Part shown: in pieces, positions 7,714 to 18,742 of the stretch | How positions within the stretch are numbered: position 1 is the stretch's first letter | How the letters are laid out: each line of letters begins with the position of its first letter | Assembly (NCBI RefSeq): GCF_001552255.1 | Contig: NZ_BCQV01000002.1 | Location: 1-64,000, forward strand | Direction of reading: 5' to 3' | Length of the DNA stretch: 64,000 nucleotides | Origin: Alicyclobacillus shizuokensis NBRC 103103 | Lineage (GTDB): Bacteria > Bacillota > Bacilli > Alicyclobacillales > Alicyclobacillaceae | Program-made: the position numbers and the translations under genes | The notes under the pieces: generated by a model | What the model was told of the DNA's origin: nothing | What the model saw: only the letters and a program-made list of their open reading frames with translations | Databases searched by the model: none

Positions 7714-7802
7714 GCATGCCTCCCGCCGCCCCGTTGGCCGTTCCATGAAGATGGTTCCGCGGGCGCTCCCACAATTATCCTGAAGCCGTGTCCGTCTGTC
7801 CG

Positions 7803-8075
7803 TTATTTTTGCAGCTTCAATTCATGAAACTTCTTCATGACTCCTGCTTGGCTCAACAGATATCGCACCCGGTCGGACGGCTGCGCCCCATTGCCCAACC
7901 ACTTGAGCGCCTTCTCCTCATCAATCTTGACCTCAGCAGGATGGGTCAAGGGATTGTAGTATCCAATCTCCTCGATGAATCGGCCATCCCGCGGAGAACG
8001 AGAGTCTGCCACGACCACGCGATAGAACGGAGCTTTCTTCGCGCCCATACGCTTCAAACGGATCTTCACTGCCAT
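7803..8075 (-). CDS. rpsP: 30S ribosomal protein S16
   Basis: Ninety residues starting [14 protein letters not shown], the unmistakable S16 N-terminus, with [20 protein letters not shown]16 binds 16S rRNA early in 30S assembly. SD AGGAGGGA lies 8 nt before the ATG. Flanked by ffh and khpA as in Bacillus. Confidence 0.98.
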   Translation of the reverse strand: MAVKIRLKRMGAKKAPFYRVVVADSRSPRDGRFIEEIGYYNPLTHPAEVKIDEEKALKWLGNGAQPSDRVRYLLSQAGVMKKFHELKLQK

Positions 8076-8121
8076 GTCATAATCCCTCCTGAGTACAGTT
8101 CACGCGATTCAAAATAACGCA

Positions 8122-9582
8122 TCACTTTCTCTTTTTCTTGGACCTGTGCCGCCGAGGCGGCCTGGGTTCCAGCGATGGAGCATCCCGCCCCGACTCTGGA
8201 GCCAATTCGGACAGGGCCGACATATCCGGCAATCCGCCCCCGCCCAGCGACCTCATCGCGCGCAACGCCTGCCTGCGGCCAAATTTGCCTCCGCCGGCGA
8301 AACGCTTCATCATCTGCTGCATCTGGTCGAACTGGTTGAGCACCTGATTGACTTCCCGCACGGTGACGCCGCTGCCGTTGGCCACGCGACGGCGCCGGCT
8401 GGCGTTCATAATCGCCGGATTCATGCGCTCCTCCTTCGTCATCGAAGAAATAATCGCTTCTATCCGGCGAAAACGGCTGTCATCCAGGTTGACATTTTCG
8501 AGCCCCTTCAACCGATTGGCGCCCGGCAGCATTTTCAACACTTGGTCGAGCGGGCCGAGTTTGCGAACCTGCTGAAGCTGCTCGCGAAAATCGTCGAGGG
8601 TGAACTGCGCTTTGCGCAGCTTCTCCTCCATCTCCCTGGCCTTGTCCAAATCGACCGTCTGCTCGGCCTTTTCAATCAAGGTGAGCACATCGCCCATGCC
8701 GAGGATGCGTGAGGCCAGACGGTCAGGGTGGAAAGATTCAAGCGGCTCAATCTTCTCGCCCACGCCCACAAATTTGATGGGACAACCGGTGACAGCCCGC
8801 ACCGCCAAAGCCGCGCCGCCGCGTGTATCGCTGTCCAACTTGGTCAGCACGACCCCGGTCAGGGACAGTTCCTTGTGGAATGTTTCGGCCACCCGCACCG
8901 CGTCCTGACCCGTCATGGCATCCAAAACCAGCAGGATTTCATTCGGCTGCAAGCGTTCCTTCATGCGCGTCAGTTCCGTCATCAGGGCTTCGTCGATGTG
9001 CAGCCGTCCAGCCGTATCCACAATGACGACGTCCGCTCCCTGACGGCGGGCCTCGTCCACACCGCGTTCAGCAATGTCCACCGGATCGACATCGGTGCCC
9101 AGATCGAATACGGGCACGTCGATTTGCGCCCCCAGCACCTGCAGCTGCTTGACAGCTGCCGGGCGATACACGTCGGCGGCCACCAACAAGGGCCGGTGCT
9201 GATGTCGGCGAAAAGACAAGGCGAGTTTGGCCGCGGCGGTGGTCTTGCCCGCCCCCTGCAGCCCCACCAGCATGACCACGGTCGGCGGACGGGAGGCCAT
9301 GTTCAGACGAGCCTGCTCGCCGCCCATCAACTGCGTCAGCTCGTCGTGGACGATTTTGACCACCTGTTGGCCAGGCGTCAAGCTCTTTTGCACTTCCTGC
9401 CCGACCGCTCGTTCCCGCACACGGTCCACGAACTGACGGACAACCTGAACATTGACGTCGGCAGCCAGCAGGGCAAGTCGCACCTCGCGCATGGCCGCCT
9501 GGACATCCTGTTCCGTGAGCTTGCCTTTGCCCTTCAACCGGCCAAGCGCCTTTTGCAAACTGTTGGATAATCCGTCGAGCAA
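8122..9582 (-). CDS. ffh: signal recognition particle protein Ffh
   Basis: The 486-residue SRP54 GTPase, which with 4.5S/6S-type SRP RNA binds signal sequences and docks on FtsY. N domain residues 1-90, G domain with GLQGAGKTT (near 107), DTAGR and TKLD, and a Met-rich M domain (from about 300) with KRFAGGGKFGRRQ. The C-terminal tail is Pro/Arg/Lys rich. Start is TTG at 9582 preceded by SD GAGGGGGG; no ATG is available upstream in frame. It follows ylxM by 33 bases. Confidence 0.98.
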   Translation of the reverse strand: MLDGLSNSLQKALGRLKGKGKLTEQDVQAAMREVRLALLAADVNVQVVRQFVDRVRERAVGQEVQKSLTPGQQVVKIVHDELTQLMGGEQARLNMASRPPTVVMLVGLQGAGKTTAAAKLALSFRRHQHRPLLVAADVYRPAAVKQLQVLGAQIDVPVFDLGTDVDPVDIAERGVDEARRQGADVVIVDTAGRLHIDEALMTELTRMKERLQPNEILLVLDAMTGQDAVRVAETFHKELSLTGVVLTKLDSDTRGGAALAVRAVTGCPIKFVGVGEKIEPLESFHPDRLASRILGMGDVLTLIEKAEQTVDLDKAREMEEKLRKAQFTLDDFREQLQQVRKLGPLDQVLKMLPGANRLKGLENVNLDDSRFRRIEAIISSMTKEERMNPAIMNASRRRRVANGSGVTVREVNQVLNQFDQMQQMMKRFAGGGKFGRRQALRAMRSLGGGGLPDMSALSELAPESGRDAPSLEPRPPRRHRSKKKRK

Positions 9583-9615
9583 TCTGACCCCCCCTCGTCT
9601 CCACCCGGTGGGAAA

Positions 9616-9981
9616 CTACTCCGGGCTTGTTCGTGAGACCGCCTGCGTCAACGCGTCCAAGGCAGACTGCCAGCGCGCCGTCACAGCGTCCGGGAGGAGT
9701 GGGTACGCTGTCTGACCGACCGCCGCCGCGTTCTCCACCAGCACCTGCAGCCGCTGCAGCCACGCACAAAATCCGACTTGCGCTTCATAATGCTCCAACT
9801 GCTCTTCGGCCCGGTGCAGGTTGTCGTGAACCGCCTGCCGGCTCACACTCAGGTGTTCCGCGATTTCCGCCAGGGACCAGTCGTCAAAATACGTCAGCTC
9901 AAACACCTGCCGCTGCCGTGGTGTCAAGAGCTTGCCGTACAGATCATACAAAGCGGCCATCCGCGTGACCTTGTCGATCAT
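9616..9981 (-). CDS. ylxM: YlxM, helix-turn-helix SRP-associated protein
   Basis: A 121-residue protein of the UPF0122/YlxM family, a sigma-70 region 4-like HTH (LAEIAEHLSVSRQAVHDNLHRAE, about 30-52). YlxM is co-transcribed with ffh or ftsY in many Firmicutes and in streptococci modulates SRP GTPase activity. Start ATG at 9981 gives MIDKVTRMAALYDLYG, aligning with known YlxM N-termini; a longer version from 10026 adds 15 unrelated residues. The C-terminal ~40 residues extend beyond the HTH and are family-variable. Confidence 0.93.
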   Translation of the reverse strand: MIDKVTRMAALYDLYGKLLTPRQRQVFELTYFDDWSLAEIAEHLSVSRQAVHDNLHRAEEQLEHYEAQVGFCAWLQRLQVLVENAAAVGQTAYPLLPDAVTARWQSALDALTQAVSRTSPE

Positions 9982-10044
9982 ACACGGAACCCCCACCCAT
10001 GTCAAGCTGTTCACCTTTACAGCCATCCATACCCGTTCGTCCGC

Positions 10045-10956
10045 CTACGGGCGGGCAATGGCCGACACGAATGCCTCCGCAGAAAACGGTTCAAAATCGT
10101 CGGCCCCTTCCCCCAGACCCACCCACTTCACCGGCACGCCGTGTTCCCGGACGATGGGCAGGACGACCCCGCCCTTCGCCGTGCCATCCAGCTTGGTCAG
10201 GACGATTCCCGTTACGTGGGCCGCCTCCCGGAACGCTTGGGTCTGGTTGAGCGCGTTCTGCCCTGTGGTGGCGTCCACGACCAACAGCACCTCGTGCGGG
10301 CTACCCGGAAGCTCGCGGGCCGCGACCTTGGCGATCTTCGACAGTTCCGCCATCAGGTGCCCCTTGTTGTGCAGGCGGCCGGCGGTGTCGCAGAGAATGA
10401 CATCCGCCGCACGTGCACGCCCCGCCACAATCGCATCGTACACGACGGCGGCCGGATCGGCCCCTTGAGCGTGACGCACGACGTCACAGCCGACCCGTTC
10501 CCCCCACACCAGCAGTTGCTCAATCGCAGCCGCGCGGAACGTGTCCCCCGCAGCCAGAATCACCTTTTGCCCCTCCCGCCGCAGGCGGTGCGCCAGTTTC
10601 CCGATAGAGGTGGTCTTGCCCACTCCGTTGACGCCCACGAACAGATAGAGGGTCGGGCCTTCAACCGCCCGCCGCATGGACGTGTCAGCCCCCGCCAACG
10701 CTTCCAGCATGGCCTCCTCCAGCAGACGGGGTAGCTCCTGTGCGTCGCTCACCCGCTGCCGGCGCGCCAGATCCCGCACTCGGTCCACAAGCCAAAGAGA
10801 CGTGTCCACCCCCACGTCCGCCGCTATCAGCAATTCCTCCATCTCGTCGTACAAGCTGTCGTCTAGCCTGCGCCCCGACAGCAGCTCGCCGATCCGCCCG
10901 AACACCGCCTCTCGGCTCTTGCCCAGTCCCCGGCGAAATTTATCGAACAGTCCCAC
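10045..10956 (-). CDS. ftsY: SRP receptor FtsY
   Basis: A 303-residue SRP-receptor GTPase: N domain 1-100, G domain with GVNGVGKTTSIGK (near 108), DTAGRLHNK and TKLDGTAKGG. The acidic A domain is almost absent, as in many Gram-positives, so membrane contact is via the amphipathic N-terminal helix (MGLFDKFRRGLGK). Start is GTG at 10956 with SD GGGGTGA overlapping the smc stop, placing ftsY in the smc-ftsY-ylxM-ffh transcript. Confidence 0.98.
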   Translation of the reverse strand: MGLFDKFRRGLGKSREAVFGRIGELLSGRRLDDSLYDEMEELLIAADVGVDTSLWLVDRVRDLARRQRVSDAQELPRLLEEAMLEALAGADTSMRRAVEGPTLYLFVGVNGVGKTTSIGKLAHRLRREGQKVILAAGDTFRAAAIEQLLVWGERVGCDVVRHAQGADPAAVVYDAIVAGRARAADVILCDTAGRLHNKGHLMAELSKIAKVAARELPGSPHEVLLVVDATTGQNALNQTQAFREAAHVTGIVLTKLDGTAKGGVVLPIVREHGVPVKWVGLGEGADDFEPFSAEAFVSAIARP

Positions 10957-10960
10957 GACA

Positions 10961-13900
10961 TCACCCCGCAGTTTCCATATCTCCGTCCCCTTCCAGGCGG
11001 ACGCTGATCAGACTGGATACCCCCGACTCCTGCATGGTCACCCCGTACAGTACGTCCGCCTCCTCCATCGTGCCGCGCCGGTGCGTGATCACGATGAACT
11101 GGGTATCATCGGCAAAGCGGCGAAGTTCCCTGGCGAAGCGGCTGACGTTCGCCTCGTCTAACGCCGCTTCCACTTCGTCCAGCACACAGAAAGGCACCGG
11201 GCGCACGCGCAGGATGGCGAACAACAGCGCCATCGCCGTCAGCGCCCGCTCTCCGCCCGACATGAGGTTTAGGTTCTGCAGCTTCTTGCCCGGCGGCTGC
11301 GCCATCACCTCGATACCGCTGTGCAGCACGTCTTCGCTGTCGGTCAGCTCCAGGTCTGCCCGCCCGCCGCCGAACAACTGTCGAAAGGCCATCTGAAATT
11401 CCTGTCGGATCTGCTCAAACGTGTTGGCAAACCGCTCCGCCATCTCGCGGTCGATGTCCTCGATGAGGTCCACCAATTGCCCCCGCGCCGACTCCAAGTC
11501 CTCCCGCTCCTGGGTGAGGAATTGAAGCCGCTGGGACAATCGCTCCCACTCCTCAATCGCGCCCAGCCGCACGTCCCCCAAGGCGCGTATGCGCCGCTCT
11601 TGTTCGTCCGCTTGCCGTCGCAGTTCATCCACCGGCTGCAACAACGGATACTGCGCCTCCGCCCACTCATACGTCATGTGGTGCGTCTCACCCAACCGGG
11701 CCAGCGCGTGTTGGAGTTCGGCGTCGGCCCGCTCGGCGGCCAGTTCCGCCCGCCGCAGTTGCTCATCGACCGCCCCCAGACCCTGTTGCGCCGAGCGCAA
11801 CCGCTGTTCGGCCAGACCCACCTCTTGCTCGGCCGCCAGTTGCGCCTGGCGAAGCGATTGCAGGTCCGACTCCACCTCGGCCAAGGCGCCGCGCACGTCG
11901 GCCAAGCGCTCGCGCACTACAGCCTCCTCCTGGCGCGTGCGCTGTATCGAATCCTGCAGCCGCTTCATCTCGCTCGTCAATTCCCGCGCCCGCTCGTGTC
12001 CGCGCTCGATACGTTGGTTCAACTCCTCCACACGTTGCGCCAGGGATCGTTGCTCCTGACTCAACGCCGCAGTCTCAACCCGCAGACCCGTCACCCGCTC
12101 CTGAGCTGCGGCCATCTCGAGCGTGCGCTGCTCCAATTCCTGACGGCGAGACAAGAGAGTTTTCTCCACCTGCTCCACCTGCGCCTCGGCGTCTGCCAGT
12201 TCCGCCTGCGCCGCGGCCTCGCGTTCGCGTAGGTTCGTCTCGCTCTCCAACACCTGTTCCGCTTCCCAACGCGCGGCTTCCCGACGATCCTCAGCGCTTT
12301 GTCGCCGCGCCTGCCACTCCCGCAGGTCCGCCTCCAAGGCGGCCGACTCCGCCCGCAGGCGGGTCATCTCCTCACCCGCCTGCCGCTGCCGCTCCTGGGC
12401 GGCCACCGCCTGTTTTCGCAGCGCCTGCTGCCGCTCCCGCAGCGCCTCCACCTGCTTCAGACTGGCCGCCAGCTCCGCCTCCACACTCTCGCGCTCGCGC
12501 GTCCGGCCGAGCAGCCCCGGTCCGCGGCGGGCATGACTGCCTCCCGACATCAGTCCGCCGGGGCTGACCACGTCCCCTTCCAGCGTGACCAGCCGAACCC
12601 GGTAGGCCAAGGCGCGTGCCATCTCATTGGCCGCCTGCAGGGTTTCGGCTATCACCACGTTCCCCAACAGGTGTTCGACCACGCGCCGATAGGGAGCCGC
12701 ACACTCGACCAGGTCGCTGGCGATACCCAGCCAACCGCTGTGGCCCGCGACCTGTTGACAATCCCGCTCGCTCAGACGCCGCCCCCGAATCACGTCCAGG
12801 GGCATGAAAGTCGCGCGCCCGGCCTGCCTCCTCTTCAACCAAGCAATCGCCTCCCGCGCGCTCGCCTCGTCATCCACGACGATGTTCTGCAAACCGCTGC
12901 CCAGCGCCGTCTCAACAGCCAGTTCCAGCCGCTTGTCGACCCGGATTAAACCCGCCACGGCGCCATGGACGCCCCCGAGCCGCCCCTTGTCGGCAGCCTG
13001 GAGCACTGTGCGCACGCCGGCAGCGTACCCGTCATAGCCCGTTTCCAAGTCCCGCAGCAGTTCCAAACGGGATTTCAGCGAGGAAACCTTGGACTCCACT
13101 TGATGCAGGTCCTGCACCACGGCGACCTCTTGTTCAGCAGCCCGCTTCGCCTCTTGGTTGGCCGCGGCCAGCAGCTGTTTCCCCTCTTCCAGGCGCTGGG
13201 CTCTGTCCGCCCGGTCCGCCTCAATCTTCGCCAACTGTGCGTCGATCTTGGCAATCTCATCCTCCCAGCGCGCCCGTTCAGCTACCAGTCGCTCCCGCCT
13301 GCGCGCTTCCCCGGTCTTGGCCTCCTGTGCCGCCCGCACCTCGTTGCGCAGCGTCGCCGCTCGGTTGTGCGCCTCAAGCAAGCGACTGCTCAGGTCCTCA
13401 ATTTCCGCTTCCAACTGGGCCCGCCGGTCGGGATCCACCGCTTCGGCCGCGGCCTCCAGTTCCGCGCTCTTGGCTTCCAACTGGGCGGTCAGGAGCGCCA
13501 GCCGGTCCGCCTGTTCTTCCCTTGCCGCCGCCAGTTCCGCCGTTTCCGCCTGTTGCTGGGCTAGTTGCTGTCTCCGATCCTCCACGGTCTGCAGCAGGTT
13601 CTGGACGCGCTCGGCCATCAACTCGGCGCGCCCCTCCAGGCGTTGGCGTTCCTCCACGGCCTGCACTTCCTGCCGCTGCCGTTCTCCCGCCGCTGCCGCC
13701 ACCGCGTCAAACTGCTGCCGGGCCGACTGCAGTGTGGCCTCCTCGCGCTGTACCTGGGCCAACGCCTGCCGCCGCTGCTCCGAAAGCTCCTGCACCGTCT
13801 GCGAACTGGCCTGCCAGCGCCGCTGCAGCTCTTGAATCTCCGCCACCAAAAGGGTGATTTCCAGTCGCTTCAGCTCTTCCGCCAACACGTTGTACTGATG

Positions 13901-14536
13901 CGCCTTCTCTGCCTCGGCTTCGAGGGGGCCCGCCTGCGCGCGCAATTCAGCCAGGATGTCGTCGATCCGCACGAGATTGGCGGCGGTTTCCTCCAGCCGG
14001 CGTTCCGCCTCTTTGCGCCGGTATTTGAACTTGACGATGCCTGCCGCGTCCTCGAACGGACCCCGCCGGTCCTCCGGGCGCGTCGAAAGCATCTCCTCAA
14101 TCCGCCCCTGCCCGATGATGGAATACGACTCGCGGCCCAACCCTGTATCCATGAACAACTCGGTGATGTCGCGCAACCGGCAGGGCTTGCGGTTGATCAG
14201 GTACTCGCTCTCGCCCGTGCGATAGACCCGACGCGTCACCGTCACCTCGTCAAAGACCACCGGGAGACGGTTGTCGCTGTTGTCCAAAGTTAGAGACACC
14301 TCGCAGAAATTGACCGGCCGGCGCGAATCGCTGCCCGCGAAAATCACATCTTCCATCTTTGCCCCGCGCAGGCTGCGAGCGCTCTGCTCGCCGAGCACCC
14401 AGCGTATGGCGTCCGAAATGTTGCTCTTGCCGCTACCGTTGGGACCGACCACGGCGGTGATGCCCGCCGAGAAATCGACCACGGTCCTGTTGGCGAACGA
14501 TTTGAAGCCTAGGATTTCAAGGCGTTTCAGGAACAC
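10961..14536 (-). CDS. smc: chromosome segregation ATPase SMC
   Basis: A 1191-residue condensin SMC subunit, which with ScpA/ScpB compacts and segregates chromosomes. Walker [10 protein letters not shown] at residues 31-39; two long coiled coils rich in Ala/Gln/Glu/Arg; hinge near 500-670 ([29 protein letters not shown]); C-terminal head with signature LMSGGERAL and Walker [13 protein letters not shown]. Start is GTG at 14536, which gives the standard [15 protein letters not shown]-terminus; the longer in-frame version would be inside rnc. It overlaps the rnc 3' end by 20 bases, and G-runs in that overlap serve as SD. Confidence 0.98.
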   Translation of the reverse strand: MFLKRLEILGFKSFANRTVVDFSAGITAVVGPNGSGKSNISDAIRWVLGEQSARSLRGAKMEDVIFAGSDSRRPVNFCEVSLTLDNSDNRLPVVFDEVTVTRRVYRTGESEYLINRKPCRLRDITELFMDTGLGRESYSIIGQGRIEEMLSTRPEDRRGPFEDAAGIVKFKYRRKEAERRLEETAANLVRIDDILAELRAQAGPLEAEAEKAHQYNVLAEELKRLEITLLVAEIQELQRRWQASSQTVQELSEQRRQALAQVQREEATLQSARQQFDAVAAAAGERQRQEVQAVEERQRLEGRAELMAERVQNLLQTVEDRRQQLAQQQAETAELAAAREEQADRLALLTAQLEAKSAELEAAAEAVDPDRRAQLEAEIEDLSSRLLEAHNRAATLRNEVRAAQEAKTGEARRRERLVAERARWEDEIAKIDAQLAKIEADRADRAQRLEEGKQLLAAANQEAKRAAEQEVAVVQDLHQVESKVSSLKSRLELLRDLETGYDGYAAGVRTVLQAADKGRLGGVHGAVAGLIRVDKRLELAVETALGSGLQNIVVDDEASAREAIAWLKRRQAGRATFMPLDVIRGRRLSERDCQQVAGHSGWLGIASDLVECAAPYRRVVEHLLGNVVIAETLQAANEMARALAYRVRLVTLEGDVVSPGGLMSGGSHARRGPGLLGRTRERESVEAELAASLKQVEALRERQQALRKQAVAAQERQRQAGEEMTRLRAESAALEADLREWQARRQSAEDRREAARWEAEQVLESETNLREREAAAQAELADAEAQVEQVEKTLLSRRQELEQRTLEMAAAQERVTGLRVETAALSQEQRSLAQRVEELNQRIERGHERARELTSEMKRLQDSIQRTRQEEAVVRERLADVRGALAEVESDLQSLRQAQLAAEQEVGLAEQRLRSAQQGLGAVDEQLRRAELAAERADAELQHALARLGETHHMTYEWAEAQYPLLQPVDELRRQADEQERRIRALGDVRLGAIEEWERLSQRLQFLTQEREDLESARGQLVDLIEDIDREMAERFANTFEQIRQEFQMAFRQLFGGGRADLELTDSEDVLHSGIEVMAQPPGKKLQNLNLMSGGERALTAMALLFAILRVRPVPFCVLDEVEAALDEANVSRFARELRRFADDTQFIVITHRRGTMEEADVLYGVTMQESGVSSLISVRLEGDGDMETAG

Positions 14537-15251
14537 CTTCAGGCCCCCCCGCGGCCCCCTCCTGCAACATGTGGAGAGCAGCCTGCGCCGCTTTTTGTTC
14601 CGCTTCCTTTTTCGACCTGCCGACACCGCTGCCCATCACACGCCCGCCGATGACAACCTCCACGCTGAACTGCTTCGCGTGCGCCGGGCCGCGTTCATCG
14701 ACCACCCGATAGGCCAACTGGGTCCCCACGTGCTGCTGCACCCACTCCTGCAGCGCAGTCTTATAATCCGGGGCGATTCCTTGACCAATATACGGAAACA
14801 CGTACTTCTCCACAAACGCCTTCACCGCATCCAATCCTTGGTCCAAATAAAGAGCCCCAATGAACGCTTCGAATACGTCGGCGAGCAAGGCTGGACGTTC
14901 ACGCCCCCCTGAGCGCTCCTCGCCTTTGCCGAGCCGCACAAACTGCTCAAAGTGCACTCGCCTGGCAAAACTGACCAGCGAGGGCTCGCACACGATGGCC
15001 GCTCGCAACCGCGTCATTTCTCCCTCTGACACGTTGGGCATGGTGCGATACAGATACTCGCTCACGACCAGCTCCAGTACCGCGTCGCCAAGGAATTCCA
15101 AACGTTCATTGTCTTGCAGTGAAGACCGGCGGTGTTCATTTCGATAGGATGCATGGGTAAAAGCCTGCTTCAGAAGAGGTTCCGACTGAAAATGAATCTG
15201 CAATCGCTCTTGTAATTCAACCCACTTATTGGACACATCGGGCACTCCCAT
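14517..15251 (-). CDS. rnc: ribonuclease III
   Basis: A 244-residue double-strand-specific endoribonuclease for rRNA and mRNA processing. The catalytic motif [13 protein letters not shown] is at about residues 45-57, with the second acidic site [15 protein letters not shown]; the C-terminal dsRBD starts near 160 ([12 protein letters not shown]) and contains [19 protein letters not shown] at 15251 is accepted; a GTG two codons later has slightly better SD spacing. It overlaps smc. Upstream of it sits a strong hairpin separating it from fabF. Confidence 0.97.
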   Translation of the reverse strand: MGVPDVSNKWVELQERLQIHFQSEPLLKQAFTHASYRNEHRRSSLQDNERLEFLGDAVLELVVSEYLYRTMPNVSEGEMTRLRAAIVCEPSLVSFARRVHFEQFVRLGKGEERSGGRERPALLADVFEAFIGALYLDQGLDAVKAFVEKYVFPYIGQGIAPDYKTALQEWVQQHVGTQLAYRVVDERGPAHAKQFSVEVVIGGRVMGSGVGRSKKEAEQKAAQAALHMLQEGAAGGPEGVPETP

Positions 15252-15285
15252 TCCTCGCCTGGCAGTCTCATATGCATGGTGGAAG

Positions 15286-15331
15286 CCGCTCGACGCACGC
15301 CCGCCACGGCGGACGCGGCGTGCGCGAGCGG
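15286..15331 (-). terminator. GC-rich hairpin between fabF and rnc
   Basis: CCGCTCG plus CGCACGCC (15286-15301, one bulged A at 15293) pairs with GGCGTGCG plus CGAGCGG (15317-15331): 15 base pairs around a 15-nt loop. It starts 5 bases after the fabF stop on the minus strand. There is no T-run after it, so termination may be partial; it may equally be an mRNA stabiliser or processing site. Confidence 0.6.
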
Positions 15332-15335
15332 AGAT

Positions 15336-16574
15336 TCAGGAATAGCGTTTCAGGATGATGGCCGCATTGTGGCCGCCGAATCCAAAGGAATTCGACATCG
15401 CCACTTCCGGTTGCGCCTTGCGCGCCTGGTTTGGAACATAATCGAGGTCACATTCGGGATCGGGGGTTTCGTAATTGATCGTCGGAGGTAAAGTCCCCTC
15501 CACCAGTGTCTTCACGGTGGCGATGGCTTCCACACCGCCGGCAGCCCCCAGCATATGACCAATCATCGATTTATTCGAGCTGATGGCCAGGCGATACGCG
15601 TGCTCACCAAACAGTTCCTTAATGGCCAGCGTCTCCGATTTGTCGTTCAACTCCGTGGAAGTTCCATGCGCATTGATGTAGTCCACGTCCTCGGGACGGA
15701 GGTTTGCATCCTCCAGGGCCTGTCGCATGGCGCGGTACGCGCCCGATCCGTCCGGAGGCGTCGCCGTGATGTGGTACGCATCCCCGGACATGCCGTAGCC
15801 AATGATTTCGGCGTAAATCCGGGCGCCGCGCGCCAGCGCATGGTCGAGTGACTCCAGCACCATCACGCCCGCGCCTTCCGACATCACGAAGCCGTCGCGG
15901 TCCTTGTCGAACGGACGGCTCGCCCGCGTGGGCTCGTCATTGCGCGTGGAAAGAGCCTTCATGTTGGCAAATCCGGCAATCGCCAGGTCAACGATGGCCG
16001 CCTCGGAACCGCCGGCGAGCATCGCGTCTGCGGCGCCCCGCTCGATAATCTTGAAGGCGTCTCCGATGGCATTGGTGCTCGTCGCACACGCCGACACCGA
16101 AGCGCTGTTGGGACCGCGCGCCCCGGTGAGGATGGAAACATGACCGGAAGCCATGTTGGCTATCATCATCGGGATCATGAACGGGCTGACGCGCCGTGGC
16201 CCACGTTCCCGCAGCACAATGTGGTTCTCAAGCAGGGTGTGAATCCCGCCAATACCGGAACCAATATACACACCGACACGGTCTGCATTGTCTTCACGAA
16301 TATCCAATCCCGAATCCTCCACGGCCTGCGTTGCCGCCGCAATGGCGAATTGCGCAAAGCGGTCGATGCGCCGCGCTTCCTTCGGATCCAGGTATTTTTC
16401 GACTTCAAACTCCTTGACCTGCCCTGCAATTTGTACGGGCAAACTGGAGACGTCGAACGATTCAATTCGGGAAATCCCGGACCGTCCGGCGACAAGATTG
16501 TCCCAAAAGGTCGATACGTCGTTCCCGAGTGGCGTGACGACTCCAAGCCCGGTGATAACGACTCGTCGCTTCAC
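15336..16574 (-). CDS. fabF: beta-ketoacyl-ACP synthase II
   Basis: A 412-residue elongating condensing enzyme of type II fatty-acid synthesis (malonyl-ACP plus acyl-ACP). The Cys-His-His triad is visible: C163 in SACATSTN, H303 in [11 protein letters not shown] and H340 in SMIGH; the C-terminal [10 protein letters not shown] loop is intact. Start is GTG at 16574 with SD GGGGTGA; the longer frame upstream adds 18 unrelated residues. It follows acpP in the fap/fab operon. FabF placed between acpP and rnc differs from Bacillus subtilis, where fabF sits elsewhere. Confidence 0.97.
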   Translation of the reverse strand: MKRRVVITGLGVVTPLGNDVSTFWDNLVAGRSGISRIESFDVSSLPVQIAGQVKEFEVEKYLDPKEARRIDRFAQFAIAAATQAVEDSGLDIREDNADRVGVYIGSGIGGIHTLLENHIVLRERGPRRVSPFMIPMMIANMASGHVSILTGARGPNSASVSACATSTNAIGDAFKIIERGAADAMLAGGSEAAIVDLAIAGFANMKALSTRNDEPTRASRPFDKDRDGFVMSEGAGVMVLESLDHALARGARIYAEIIGYGMSGDAYHITATPPDGSGAYRAMRQALEDANLRPEDVDYINAHGTSTELNDKSETLAIKELFGEHAYRLAISSNKSMIGHMLGAAGGVEAIATVKTLVEGTLPPTINYETPDPECDLDYVPNQARKAQPEVAMSNSFGFGGHNAAIILKRYS

Positions 16575-16666
16575 GTTGTCACCCCGCCTAGATGGACAGA
16601 AAGCCCCGGCAAACGCACGGGACTTCAAGCATGGCTGTTGCCTCTACGTTCATCCGGTTTTCCAAA

Positions 16667-16900
16667 TCATTGGTGCTGTTCGATGTATGTAACGACATCC
16701 CCCACCGTGCTGATCTTTTCCGCCTCTTCGTCGGAAATCTCCAGGTCGAACTCGTCTTCCAGCTCCATGATGAGCTCGACAACATCGAGCGAATCGGCCT
16801 GCAAATCGTCCTTGAACGTCGCATCCAATGTCACCTTGTCTTCATCCACACCAAGGCGGTCGACAATGATGCTCTTCACGCGCGTAAACGTGTCGGCCAT
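16667..16900 (-). CDS. acpP: acyl carrier protein
   Basis: A 77-residue acidic carrier protein. The phosphopantetheine attachment Ser is S37 in the motif [26 protein letters not shown] precedes the ATG at 16900. It carries acyl chains for FabD/G/H/F and PlsX, all encoded around it. The 92 bases between acpP and fabF hold no gene. Confidence 0.98.
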   Translation of the reverse strand: MADTFTRVKSIIVDRLGVDEDKVTLDATFKDDLQADSLDVVELIMELEDEFDLEISDEEAEKISTVGDVVTYIEQHQ

Positions 16901-17024
16901 CCTTTCACCTCCTGCTCTCTGTGGCACCCTTGTCCAGCTTGGGACCATGGGCCGCCAGCGCGGGCGCGCAACCATCCTGCGTCGCGTCCTCTGCGCAAAG
17001 TATACTACATGGAATCAGAGTATA

Positions 17025-17762
17025 CTACATCGCCATACCGCCGTCGACCGCAATCACTTGACCTGTGATGTAAGCGGCTGCGTCGGAAGCCAGAAAAGCC
17101 ACGGCCGCCGCCACATCCTCGGGACGCCCGATGCGGCCGAGCGGAATTTGTTGGAGCATGTGCTCCTTCGCCTGACCGGGCAGCGCGGTGGTCATATCGG
17201 TTTCCACCAGCCCCGGCGCCACCGCGTTGACGGTAATGCCGCGCCCCGCCAACTCGCGGGCCGCGCTTTTCGTCAAGCCGATGAGCCCCGCCTTGGCAGA
17301 CGCGTAGTTGGCCTGGCCCGCGTTGCCCACCATCCCCACCACCGAAGTCACGTTGATGATACGCCCGCATCGCTGCTTCATCATCGGGCGTGTGACCGCG
17401 CGCAGCATGTGAAAGGCGCCGGTCAGGTTGGTGTTGAGCACCGCCTGCCAATCGTCATCCTTCATGCGCATCAATAGCGTGTCGCGGGTGATGCCCGCAT
17501 TGTTGACCAGCACATCGACGCGGCCGAACGCGGCCAGGGCACACTCCACCAGGCGGTCGGCGTCCTCGCGCCGGCTGACGTCTCCCTGCTCCACGATAGC
17601 CTGTCCGCCAGCTTCCTGCACGAGGCGTGCCGTTTCCCGCGCGTCGGCTTCGCGCCCGGCAAAGTTCACGACCACCTGGCCGCCGCTTTGTGCCAGCGCC
17701 ACCGCGATGGCGCGGCCGATGCCGCGCGAGGCGCCCGTCACAATCGACACAACTCCCATCAT
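17025..17762 (-). CDS. fabG: 3-oxoacyl-ACP reductase
   Basis: A 245-residue NADPH-dependent short-chain dehydrogenase reducing 3-ketoacyl-ACP. Cofactor motif TGASRGIG (9-16), NNAG (87-90), and catalytic Ser140, Tyr153 and Lys157 (YASAK) are all present; the C-terminus VIAVDGGMAM is typical. Its ATG overlaps the fabD stop (ATGA), and a second ATG follows directly. Position between fabD and acpP supports the assignment over other SDRs. Confidence 0.97.
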   Translation of the reverse strand: MMGVVSIVTGASRGIGRAIAVALAQSGGQVVVNFAGREADARETARLVQEAGGQAIVEQGDVSRREDADRLVECALAAFGRVDVLVNNAGITRDTLLMRMKDDDWQAVLNTNLTGAFHMLRAVTRPMMKQRCGRIINVTSVVGMVGNAGQANYASAKAGLIGLTKSAARELAGRGITVNAVAPGLVETDMTTALPGQAKEHMLQQIPLGRIGRPEDVAAAVAFLASDAAAYITGQVIAVDGGMAM

Positions 17763-18703
17763 TCACACTCCTTCACCGCTGAGAGGCTCGCGCGAAGCGA
17801 CGCCTCATCTTCCACGTGCTGCGTGACCGCGGTTCGCTGCACCTTGCGGATGAGCCCCGAGAGGACCGTACCCGGGCCGAACTCGATAAAGCCTTGCACC
17901 CCTATGTCCAACATGCGTCGCACATCCGCCTCAAACCGGACCGGAGAACACAGTTGCCGCTCCAGAGCGTGGCGCAGATCCTCCTGCTTGGTCACGGGCT
18001 GGGCGTCCACGTTGGTCACCACCGGCACCTGGGCATCCTGAATCGCCGTCTTGGCCAGTTCCGTGGACAGTTTGGACGCGGCGGGCCGCATCAGGCTGCA
18101 GTGGAAGGGCCCGCTCACCTCCAGCGGCAACACCCGCCGCGCGCCCCGTTCCTTGGCCAGACGTCCGGCGGCGTCCACCCCGGCCCTCGTGCCTGAAATC
18201 ACAATTTGACCGGGGCAGTTGAGGTTGGCCAACTCTACCACCTCTCCAGAGCTGGACACCTCCCGGCAGACGGAGTCCAATTCAGACTCCGAAAGTCCCA
18301 GGACCGCCGCCATGGCGCCGTGACCCGCGGGAACCGCCTCGTCCATCCAGCGCCCGCGCAGATGCACCAAACGCACCGCATCGGCAAAGGAGAGCGCACC
18401 GGCAGCCACCAGAGCCGTATACTCGCCCAGGCTGTGTCCGGCCACCGCTGCCGGCCGCAAGGGACACTCTGCGGCAAACACCCGATAAGCCGCCACTCCC
18501 ATGGTCAACAACGCGGGCTGCGTGTAATAGGTCAGCCGCAACTGCTCCGCCGGCCCTTCGCGGCACAGATTCGTCAACGAAAACTCCAGCGCCTCATCCG
18601 CTTCCCGAAACGTTTCTGCGGCAATGGGGTACCGGTCCATCAGTTCCTGGCCCATCCCGACATACTGAGCGCCCTGGCCCGGGAAGACAAAAGCCCACTC
18701 CAC
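17759..18703 (-). CDS. fabD: malonyl-CoA:ACP transacylase
   Basis: A 314-residue transferase loading malonyl groups onto ACP. N-terminal FPGQGAQ, the nucleophile S91 in GHSLGEY, and the His-containing motif GPFHCSLM are visible. Start is GTG at 18703, chosen for SD GGAGGAG and for the N-terminus MEWAFVFPGQG; upstream in-frame residues are not conserved. It overlaps fabG by 4 nt. Confidence 0.97.
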   Translation of the reverse strand: MEWAFVFPGQGAQYVGMGQELMDRYPIAAETFREADEALEFSLTNLCREGPAEQLRLTYYTQPALLTMGVAAYRVFAAECPLRPAAVAGHSLGEYTALVAAGALSFADAVRLVHLRGRWMDEAVPAGHGAMAAVLGLSESELDSVCREVSSSGEVVELANLNCPGQIVISGTRAGVDAAGRLAKERGARRVLPLEVSGPFHCSLMRPAASKLSTELAKTAIQDAQVPVVTNVDAQPVTKQEDLRHALERQLCSPVRFEADVRRMLDIGVQGFIEFGPGTVLSGLIRKVQRTAVTQHVEDEASLRASLSAVKECE

Positions 18704-18742
18704 AAACACTCCTCCTCCATTGGATACCTTCGGCAAACGCCG

